DNA of 64,000 nt from Coenobita brevimanus (taxonomy: Eukaryota > Arthropoda > Malacostraca > Decapoda > Coenobitidae), in contig CM064667.1 of assembly GCA_032717465.1 (NCBI GenBank), positions 1,114,456 through 1,178,455 of the forward strand. Direction: 5' to 3'. This document shows positions 56,644 to 64,000 of the stretch, in pieces. The notes beneath the pieces were generated by a model. That model had not been told where the DNA came from. It saw nothing but the letters and a program-made list of their open reading frames with translations, and ran no database searches. Numbering within the stretch: the stretch's first letter is position 1; the number at the start of each line of letters is the position of its first letter. The position numbers were made by a program, and so were the translations under genes.

Positions 56644-57912
56644 CTAAGTACGGGGAGTTTCTACGTCGTGTTTAGGGCGTACTATGCCTGTAGCGACTCT
56701 GATTTCCTGGAGTCGACGTTCCATTTTTCTGACACAACAATGCACTGCACATATGATGAGTAGAAAACCCATGAAAGCGAGAACCACAGGGGGAAACACA
56801 ACTGTTGGATGAACCCATGAACGGCTGAAGGCCAGAGAAAATTGATCCATAATGAAATCACTGTCATTGAGGAAGGTGAGCATGCGCAAGTTAGGGGAGG
56901 TGATGGTAATGTTGGCAGATGGTAGGGTTGAAGGCATGTCGAGTGGTTGAAAGATGTCATAGGAGTGATTATGGACAGCTTGGTGATAGCGAGTGGTGTA
57001 AGTGATGACGAACTCTGATTTGACGGTACAATAGTCAGGTGCTTTGTAGAGACCACTAGCGGGGACGGATCGAACCGAAGAACCAGGACACATGATTGTG
57101 ACAGAGATGGAAACAGCAAAGAAGAAGTACTGGACATGGTTGAGGTGAGCATGGTGGACCGGGAGGTCAGGAGCTGGGACAAAAGAACAGGCTGAGTAGA
57201 TGGAATGGTTGCGAACTAAAGCAGACTCACAGGGTGTAGCACTGCTAGGGAAGATAGCGAAAAGGTGGGCAGCACAGAGACGAGAGGTCGGAGTAAGAGA
57301 GGAACATTGCTGGAGGTCTGTGGAAGAAAGGAAGGCAACGGAAAGATGATCATGGGAGAGGAGGAAATATTCTGAAGGAACAGGTACCTGTAACAAGGAG
57401 TTGTTGAGGTGGAAAGGGAAGGGAATGATGTGGAAAAGGTTAAAGGTTATGGCAGAATGGAGAGGAATATGGACGACGACGTATGTGGTGAGAAGAGTGG
57501 CTTCGAGAACAGGATAATAATATTCAAGGGAGGAGTAAGGGAGGACTGGGGAGAGACCGAAGGTGGAGTGAGCCCATTCCAGGACAGAACGGAGAGCTGA
57601 GACAGGTACTAAGTCGACAGTGACAAGTCCATTGATAGCATCGACCAGGATACGAACCAAGGTAGAGACTTGAGACAGGAGAGAGTCAACGGCCAGTTGG
57701 AGATTATCCATGTTGAGTTTGAGGTAGAAGAACTGAGAGATAACGTTGAGAACTGAAAGGTGGCATTGTAAGATATCAGTGAAATTGTTTAGAGTGGACC
57801 TGACTTCATTGAGTTGGGTTGTGAGCTTCTGTAACATAGTGTGTTGGATTTTAATGACTCGGCATTGTGATTCTAGGGCTGAAGCTAATGAGTGAGATCA
57901 GATTTGAAGCCA
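56644..57912 (-). pseudogene. env: Envelope glycoprotein, C-terminal (membrane-anchored) part
   Basis: The longest ATG-initiated frame is 397 codons from 57837, but it is open upstream to about 57900, where it meets the frame of the N-terminal part. It contains several N-x-S/T glycosylation sequons, a hydrophobic anchor of about 23 residues near 346-368 (VVFPPVVLAFMGFLLIICAV) and a basic tail of about 29 residues. The N-terminal 100 residues have the leucine/valine heptad pattern expected after a fusion peptide. This fits the transmembrane subunit of a class I F-like fusion protein. A one-base-class frameshift separates it from the upstream part, so no full protein can be made. Confidence 0.82.
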
Positions 57913-58357
57913 GAAATGTCACGGGCTGTAGCAACACCAAACAAGCCACTTAGAATCTCACCGCCGAAGTCGAAGAGACCTCGTTTCACACGAGAACGAC
58001 CCACGGGTGTTTGAATGGGAAATGTGTCATAGAGCTCAGTGAATCTGTTACTTATGTATTGCAATTGCCAGGAGAGTGGGAGGAAAAGGTTATAGAGATA
58101 CTCATTCGGGTTGTGTGTCCCCATGAGGGCCGTGAGATGGTTCCTGATTCCGTGGAGCTGGTGCGCGTAGGCAGGTAGGGCAATGGCTACGTCGGCCAGG
58201 GGCGCAAGATCGTAGCGCAAAGAGGCTACGTCTTCGATAAGCATTACCTCGCCTCCCGAGCCGACCAAGGCCCCGGGACGTACTCCACCATTTTCCTGAC
58301 CTGACCCAGACCCCAGGAGGGTCAGCACTGCCAGCAGGGAGATCGCTAACAGCGTAC
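57885..58357 (-). pseudogene. env: Envelope glycoprotein, N-terminal part with furin site
   Basis: Open from 58357 to the TAG at 57885. It starts with a leucine-rich signal-peptide-like segment (TLLAISLLAVLTLL) that has no in-frame ATG. A short ectodomain follows, then RVKR (113-116 counted from 58328) and GLFDFGG...LFGVAT, the furin site plus glycine-rich fusion peptide seen in Gypsy Env and baculovirus F proteins. The short surface part before the cleavage site also fits that family. The missing ATG and the CTGATTTTCTAG just upstream suggest expression from a spliced mRNA. Confidence 0.82.
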
Positions 58358-58370
58358 CTAGAAAATCAGG
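58358..58370 (-). promoter_or_regulatory. Candidate 3' splice site for env mRNA
   Basis: On the minus strand CCTGATTTTCTAG precedes the exon start GTACGCTG (58357), directly at the beginning of the open env frame and just after the pol stop (58377-58379). Spliced env messages are known in gypsy-type elements. Confidence 0.45.
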
Positions 58371-58376
58371 GTAGAG

Positions 58377-59440
58377 TTAATGGGGGAGGTCGTGAAGAGG
58401 TTGATGGGCAGAGCGCAGTTTGGACCGATATTGATTGATTGATGAATGAGCAGGTGGAGGTGGAGAGGAAGGAGACTGAGGGATAGGTGGAGACAAGGTA
58501 GACTGAGGGATGGGAGGAGGGGAAGAGGGGGCAGGAGGTTGTGTAAGTGACTCTTCCAACACGAGGCCACGGGGTGCTTGCTTTAAGTCATCGACGTGGA
58601 CCCATCTGGTGTCCCTAGTGGACAGGTCCTGGGGGTGAAATTTGTTGCCTTGTTGAGTGAGGACCCGGTGGGGCCCTGTAAATTTGTCATCCAACTTAGA
58701 GGAACGCGTATGGGAATGAGCAAAGACAAGATCCCCTACATTGATAGTGATAGGAGTGGCGGACTTATATTGGCGCTGCAGCATGTCCTCCTGAGAGGAA
58801 GCCAAAGTGGATTGGACATACTGGTGGATTGTCTGGAAGTTGGCCAATTCTAGTTTAACATAATCATCCATGTTGTAGATGGGTTCTGGCTTTGAGGATA
58901 AGAGAGAGTATGGGAGGTCCTTGTCAAAGCCAAAGAGGACAAAGAAGGGAGATTCAGCAATGGATGCATTGATGGAACTATTGATTGAGGATGCCACTTG
59001 GGGAATTCAGTCATCCCAGGACGAACTATGGGAGCCTAGATGTCTAAGGCACTCTAAGATTTTACGGTTGTGGCGTTCTACAAGGCCATTGGAAGCCGGA
59101 TGGTTAGACACAACATTGCACTTACTGATATGAAAGCGGCGACAGATCTCATTGAGAAGGCTATTGTTGAACTCTGTACCGTTGTCAGTAAGAATGGTAT
59201 GAGGGGTACTGAACGGGCAAATTACGTGATCTACAAGGGCACGTGCAACGCTCTTGTCGGTCTTGTCGGAGAGGGGCACGAGGACACAGTAGCGGGAGAA
59301 GTGGTCGACCGCTACGAACAAGTACTCAGCGCCAGATTCTGTGAGAGGTAGGTTTAAGAGATCGATTGAGACAGTTTCTCATGGTCGTGATGGGATTGGG
59401 TATTGTAAGAGAGGTGCTGGTAAGCCAGTTGATCCTCTCT
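58377..59440 (-). pseudogene. pol: Integrase (Gypsy type) with proline-rich tail
   Basis: One frame interrupted by TGA at 59379-59381 and 59007-59009. It carries the DDE core: TVSIDLLNLP (first Asp), HTILTDNGTEFNN (second Asp), NHPASNGLVERHNRK (Glu), with helper motifs FVAVDHFSRYCVLVPL and SPFFVLFGFDKDLPYSLL. The C-terminal domain has GDLVFAHSHTRSSKLDDKFTG and PHRVL, a GPY/F-like module. It ends in about 50 residues of Pro/Ser/Gln repeats. The zinc-binding N-terminus is missing. Both nonsense codons fall where Trp is usual in relatives. Confidence 0.87.
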
Positions 59441-60112
59441 CCCAGGTCCCCCACCCCCACCCTGCCACCTCCTGTATGTAGTGAACTTGCTTCGATGTCA
59501 GAGGTCTACCAATGTCAGGTTCGCGTCACGATAATTTTCTGTTCACTGATGGCTGTGGGGAAGCTAATATCTATAAAATATGATGAATTATTAACTGTTG
59601 CATGGTTCATGACTGGAAACTAAACCACTCATGAAATCCGTGTCATTCATAATAACTGCCATTATGTAGAGGGTGTCTTGTGTGACAATAATAAACTTAG
59701 TGTCATCAGTATATTTTCTGACGAAACATTGGTCATACATCACCACCAATAACTGCACAGCGGCACTGATCACCGCGTTCGGTTCGTCCCAGCGACCAAA
59801 CGAAACCTGGTCAAGTTCCATACCAATCAGTGTTACCAGATGCGGAGAGCATCACACCACCTCGCTGGTCGACGGGGTGTTTGATATGTCCGCAACTGTA
59901 CGTACTTACAAACTTAAACATGGAGATAATGGTGTTATGGGAAGGACATTTTTTGAAGACTAACTCTTTACGTTGTTCCTGTAAAGTGGAAAAACAATTG
60001 CCCTGTAGTAAGACGAGGCTCAGTCTAGGCAATGATGTTAGCCCCTTCAAACGCATGACTTATTTTACAGTTTACATTTCTTGAAATTATTCTTAACTTG
60101 ATTTTTGTTTTT
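59441..60112. other. Unannotated DNA
   Basis: Frames of 76-96 codons without recognisable domains. The env element's similarity stops at about 59440. Confidence 0.4.
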
Positions 60113-60186
60113 TCTTTTCCTTTTTTTTTTTTTAATTGTAAATCCTGCTGGCTTCTGGCCTTTAGTTCCTTCTTCTATGTCGAAAA
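60113..60186 (+). mobile_element. LINE 3' UTR remnant related to copies A and B
   Basis: GCTGGCTTCTGGCCTTTAGT then TCCTTCTTCTATGTCGAAAAAA parallels the GGCTCATGGCCTTTGGTTCC...CTCGCATAAAAAA end of copies A/B. Only the last 60-70 bp is recognisable. Confidence 0.55.
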
Positions 60187-61309
60187 AATATATATAGAAG
60201 GGGTTAAAAAAGGCTATATGTAAGGCTATATGTAACAACTCCAGTTCGAAAAGTTTCTAAATAAAATCTCTTAGGTACAGCGAGAATAATCTGCATCATA
60301 GATTGCAAGGGATAAGCATTATAGTGTTAAAATTACAGGTGCCTTGGGTTTGTTAGGACACTGACTGACATGCAAAGACGGCATTTCGTAGCCAAAATAT
60401 CGAGGAACCAATAGAGAGAATGATTCCAACACAGCTTGATGCCTAGAGGAAAACAGGACACGAATACCAGCGTGAGTGAGATGGGCAGCTCTGCCAAAAA
60501 TAGCAACGTGGAAGGGGAGAGCGAGGAGGGGGAAAGGAAGGAAGGAAGGAAGGAGGGAGGGGGGGGGAAATGGTGAGAGATGGAAGAAGAGGGAGAGGGA
60601 GGAAAGGAGGGAGGGGGGGTAAAGGAGAGGCAGGGACTGAGGAGACAATATTTTACATACTAGAATGGGCCATAGCAAGAGATGCCTAATAACTATTAAT
60701 CAAACTCTGCCACTCGCACAAACGTTAGGTGATACTGGAAATTAGTCATGGACAGATTTACCTATTTTACTTCTCAATCCCTAACCAACTTTTTTTCTTC
60801 AGACAACCTAAGAGCACAATGTAACATCTGGCGTATTTGTGAGGGAAGATGAGAGAGACTGGCTGTTGTGGTATACACGTAGTCAGGAAAGCTACAACGT
60901 AGGACAGATTTAGCAGTTTATTTTATCCTTAGGCAAGATTTTCCGTGTTAGTCAACCTCAGGGCACGAGTAACAACTGGCGTGTCTGAGGGAAGAAGAGA
61001 GGGTTGCACGTGAAGCCAAGACTGTGCTCCTGTCAGATAGCGTCTGTGACTCTTGTTAAACATTTACCGAGTCCATGTTACGGATCGCCTTTTTGATAAC
61101 ACGTCCTTTTTAAAGTTTCATTGCTATTAACAAAAAAATTATTTGACATTGTTTTGGAGGATGACGGTTGCTTAATACAGTTCCATTATTGCCTGTACAT
61201 TTTATCTTCCGTTTTCCTCCAATACACAGTACAAGCTGCATATAGACATTTGTAATATTTTAGAATTTACCCCTGACTTGAAATGGTGCATACAAACACG
61301 TGTTAAAAT
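60187..61309. other. Unannotated DNA
   Basis: 60515-60640 is GGAAGG-rich low complexity. A repeated pair of sentences near 60790-60860 and 60935-61000 (CTTCAGACAACCTAAGAGCA / GTTAGTCAACCTCAGGGCAC) suggests a diverged duplication of about 145 bp. Confidence 0.4.
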
Positions 61310-61608
61310 GTTTTCCCTTGACTGCCCTCGGTTCCACGCCGTGCGCAGACGGACTCTGCCGTTTCTTTACTCCCTTGGACGTGCCCCTACCTTAGCCAAT
61401 CTTCTTGGTGAATCCCCTGTGTATTCCATCACACACCTCATGCGCTTCCTATCTCACACCCGTATCTTGCCTCACATTTACTGTCTTCCCCTCCTTCCCC
61501 TCTACCTTTATTCCACCATAGCACATCCGTCATTTTTATGCAGCGGTTTTAGTGCCATATAGTCCTCTTGGGCTTGGTGCTAATCCTTATTACTTACTTA
61601 CTTAAAAT
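61310..61608 (+). mobile_element. 3' end of another LINE family, (ACTT)n tail
   Basis: A frame with LDCPRFHAVRRRTLPFLY, then NLLGESPVYSITHLMRFLSH and TRILPHI. The 'DCPR(F/Y)...R' and 'LLGE...FL..T' pattern is the usual C-terminal end of non-LTR retrotransposon polyproteins. It stops at TAG 61560-61562, followed by GGGCTTGGTGCTAATCCTTA and a tail of ACTT units at about 61590-61604. No upstream RT remains. It differs from copies A/B and from the 25-kb LINE. Confidence 0.65.
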
Positions 61609-62090
61609 GTTTTCTTGCTTCTACGCCCAAGGTAAAGAGAATATAAGGTAGTTTCACACTGTGGGGGGGGGGGATTAATAACATGTCAGTCTGTGCATGA
61701 CGTCACAGATAATCCAGACTGAGGGTCCCTGCCAGTCACTCACCTACCTGCCCTGTGATATCAGCTCCCCGGCCTACAGGGGTTACTTTTATTTGCATCC
61801 TAAACTGCATTGCAGAACAATGAAAAGGTTAATGCTATGTTTTTAAGATATAAAACATGTCTTGCAGAAGAACTGTCTGTTTTCAGAGAATATAGGAATG
61901 TCGTATAGAGGGTCAGACAGACACAGATCCGACGTCACAGGTGCCTGTAAGCCAGCTGAGTATGAGACAAACAACGGAAAATATTGACAGAATCACTGTT
62001 GAGACACAGCAACACCAAACACCTACCAAATGATACGAAAATGGCCACTTTACATTGCTATACCATCACAGTCGTTTTCTGTCACGCTGC

Positions 62091-62093
<3 letters not shown>
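61609..62093. other. Unannotated DNA
   Basis: Contains a G9 run at about 61663. No gene recognised. Confidence 0.4.

Positions 62094-62131
<38 letters not shown>
62094..62131. repeat. (CT)n microsatellite
   Basis: Pure CT run. Confidence 0.97.
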
Positions 62132-62134
<3 letters not shown>

Positions 62135-62261
62135 TATCCTTGACGTCACAGCCTGCACGAGTCGGGGCACGGGCTTCTCAAAGGCCGTGGTCGGGCACGG
62201 TCGGGGGAGGTGAACCTGCCTTTCATAATTTTCTTTACCTTGTCTACGCCCCTTGTCGCAT

Positions 62262-62455
62262 CATATTCCGGTGACGGGACATGCAGGAGTGTGTCAGAGT
62301 GCGTGTGCTTGCCTCTACGTCTTGTAAAATCCTATGCTGGTGACGAGACATGCAGGAGTGTGTCAGGGTGTGTGTGCTTGCCTCTAGTCTTGTAAAATCC
62401 TATGTTGGTGACGGGACATGCAGGTGTGTGTTAGGGTGCGTGTGCTTGCCTGTGC
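62262..62455. repeat. Three tandem units of 68-69 bp
   Basis: GGTGACGGGACATGCAGG starts units at 62270, 62339 and 62407 (periods 69 and 68). Each continues GTGTGTCAGGGTG and GTGCTTGCCTCTA, and the first two end CTTGTAAAATCCTATG. The frame of 61-80 codons across it reads as the same repeat three times (SVSECVCLPL-like). Confidence 0.85.
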
Positions 62456-62625
62456 ACATACTCGTACACACCTACACATATACGTCACATACACACACGC
62501 ACACATGTCATACTGATAAGACTGGTTACACTTACCTACAGATGTGCGTCAAATATACACACATGACTACACACACGTACACATCACACTGATAAGATTG
62601 CACACACACACACACACACACACAC

Positions 62626-62681
<56 letters not shown>
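62456..62681. repeat. AC-rich DNA and (AC)n microsatellite
   Basis: Degenerate ACACATAC-rich sequence from 62456, with two copies of CACACTGATAAGA(C/T)TG-like sequence near 62508 and 62585, then nearly pure AC from 62601 to 62681. Confidence 0.9.
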
Positions 62682-62682
<1 letters not shown>

Positions 62683-62995
62683 GCTCTCTAATGGAACTTG
62701 CTGGTGGGGAAATGTGTGTATGTAACTGTAGTGGAGTGGGAAGTTGCCATGGTAACACACAGGCACCTCCCACCAGTCACCCAAAGACTTCCTTAGCGAT
62801 TTATTTTTGGATAGGGCTGGTTAACATCTTTTTGTACGTTATTTATGCAGAGTATGGCAAAATTTGAAGGATTTATACAGCACAATAGGAGAGCAAGGTG
62901 TAATAAGCAAAATAAATCGCTATGTATGAGGTGCTAGGGAGTTGTATAATGGGTTTATAGCTGTAATTTTTATCAGAGCGTTCCATTAAGCTGTA
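62682..62995. other. Unannotated DNA
   Basis: No gene or element recognised. Confidence 0.4.
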
Positions 62996-63213
62996 TGTAT
63001 AGCTTATCAGACTTAACATGGCTGAGATCTTATATTTGCTGCTTATTTCTCATAGCATAATTTCAAGCAGAAGAAGACGATAACACGGCTCTACATATGT
63101 CCAACAGCACTTTTTCGTGACTAGCATCATATTCTAATGTCAGGCTCTTGTTACAGCTCAGCATTCAAGATGGAGAGATGGCAATTTTAGGCCAAGTTAA
63201 CGTGAAGTTCTAT
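62996..63213 (+). mobile_element. MITE, TTCACTTTAACTTGG family, copy 5
   Basis: Left end TATAGCTTATCAGACTTAAC then ATGG (diverged); right end TTAGGCCAAGTTAACGTGAA. Interior ACGGCTCTACATATGTCC, CGTGACTAGCATCATATTCT and ATTCAAGATGGAGAGATGGC. Confidence 0.68.
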
Positions 63214-63239
63214 ATCCATTCCATAACACCCTTTCGTGA

Positions 63240-63469
63240 CTATACCGGCCTTCCTCTAACACGGGCCAGATTTCCATCCTTGTGTAGGTCATTTTACTCA
63301 TTTCACGTAGCCCAGTGCCGGGGAAATGACAATGGTATGGCTCTACATCCTTTACATAGCACTTCTTCGTGACTAGCATCATGTTTTGGTGTTCATCTAT
63401 TGTTACAACTCAGCATTCAAGACGGAGAGATGGTAATTTTAGGTCCATTTAGGGAAAAGAGAGTATTGT
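63240..63469 (+). mobile_element. MITE, TTCACTTTAACTTGG family, copy 6
   Basis: Left end CTATACCGGCCTTCCTCTAA then CACGGGCCAGATTTCCATCC; interior TTTCACGTAGCCCAGTGCCG, CTTCTTCGTGACTAGCATCA and ATTCAAGACGGAGAGATGGT. The right end is decayed (GGTCCATTTAGGGAAAAGAG then TATT). A short extra interior fragment (TATATCCATTCCATAACACC then CTTTCGTGACTA) separates it from copy 5. Confidence 0.65.
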
Positions 63470-63489
63470 TCTATATCTAGTGTTAATGT

Positions 63490-63559
63490 ATCCTTACAGC
63501 TCAGCATTTAAGGTGAGGAGATGGCAATATTAGGCAAAGTGAAAGTGAATAGAATATGG
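63490..63559 (+). mobile_element. MITE family, 3' half only (copy 7)
   Basis: TTACAGCTCAGCATTTAAGG, GAGATGGCAATATTAGGCAA then AGTGAAAGTGAATAGAATAT: the right third of the element, in the same orientation as copies 5 and 6. Confidence 0.6.
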
Positions 63560-64000
63560 TAAACATCTAAGTATAATTTCTGACTTTGTTTGCTACGGTC
63601 CCTGACGCTTCCTCTACGATGGTTTTCTCTTATGCACTCAGGCTCCTAAGACCCAATAAAATCGTCTGGAGTCTAATAAAAAAAAGTACTAGAGTTGTCA
63701 CGATCATAGGAGGGTTAATATTTACAGCATTAACGCTCTCAGACATTTATAAATAGCTCACAGATGCATAATAGCCTCTTGTATTAGCTGGAATAAAATA
63801 CTAGAGTTACCCCGAAGATGAGAGGGCCTCCGTGTCCTCTAGTGGTTATAAAAGTAGTTGGGTAAAGTTTCACACAAGTTTCTGGGCTGGACAAGCGTGG
63901 TATTCCATTGGTCAGTCAGTGGTACTCGGACGATAAGAAGGTGAGGCTGCGTCGGCTCCGTCTCCTGATGTAAGTGTTAAATTTTACTGTTTTGGGGTTA
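63560..64000. other. Unannotated DNA
   Basis: No gene or element recognised up to the window edge. Confidence 0.4.

Larger units (their letters stand above)
56016..59440 (-). mobile_element. Errantivirus-like endogenous retroelement with env, 5'-deleted
   Basis: On the minus strand: integrase, then an envelope gene, then a probable 3' LTR. Gag, protease, RT and RNase H are missing; recognisable sequence begins at about 59440 with LPAPLLQYPIPSRP, the segment leading into the integrase core. Coding is broken by in-frame TGA codons at 59379-59381 and 59007-59009 and by a frameshift in env near 57890. Integrase followed by env is the layout of envelope-bearing Ty3/Gypsy elements (errantiviruses). 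It is a defective old copy. Confidence 0.87.

Noticed and set aside
4200..64000. CRISPR-like arrays among the regular repeats
   Set aside because: Every tandem repeat seen is contiguous or a decayed minisatellite without unique spacers of uniform length, and the genome is animal.

Overview
This is a stretch of animal nuclear DNA with no host protein gene that I can recognise. Very dense (AC)n/(GT)n and (AG)n/(CT)n arrays, the non-LTR retrotransposon families, and abundant short interspersed repeats with AC-rich or tetranucleotide ends look most like a decapod crustacean, perhaps a crab. That is an inference from genome texture, not from a marker gene. All long open frames with recognisable domains belong to transposable elements. 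Most other open frames are translations of microsatellites or purine- or pyrimidine-rich DNA.

Layout. 0-10 kb: purine-rich minisatellite, microsatellites, a short MITE-like repeat, a reverse-oriented tRNA-derived SINE and a possible LINE 3' end. 10.7-12.8 kb: a decayed non-LTR retrotransposon (LINE copy A) holding a 258-bp insertion with its own target-site duplication. 13-24 kb: MITE, repeated-unit elements, two SINE types, AC/CT arrays and a minisatellite of about 42 bp. 25.05-27.73 kb, minus strand: an RTE-like LINE with a long intact reverse transcriptase frame whose stop codon lies inside its tetranucleotide tail. 28-35.6 kb: microsatellites, one MITE and unremarkable DNA. 35.73-41.16 kb: a nearly complete Ty3/Gypsy-group LTR element with almost identical 782/783-bp LTRs. 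Its integrase is encoded upstream of reverse transcriptase, which is the reverse of the normal Gypsy order and is known from Gmr1-like elements. The reverse transcriptase is cut off before its catalytic YxDD and no RNase H remains. 47.19-48.05 kb: LINE copy B, a truncated relative of copy A. 54.44-55.46 kb: a solo LTR with a perfect TAGCC duplication. 56.02-59.44 kb, minus strand: the 3' part of an errantivirus-like endogenous retroelement, with integrase, an envelope glycoprotein of baculovirus-F/Gypsy type and a probable LTR. 60-64 kb: LINE 3' ends, a 68-69 bp tandem repeat and a cluster of three MITE copies.

The genes do not form a host pathway. The informative biology is transposon biology: a Gypsy lineage with reordered pol that moved recently although this copy has lost its polymerase core, an envelope-bearing retroelement, nested insertions, and retroelement tails that appear to seed microsatellites. 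No CRISPR array, operon, rRNA or functional tRNA gene was seen.
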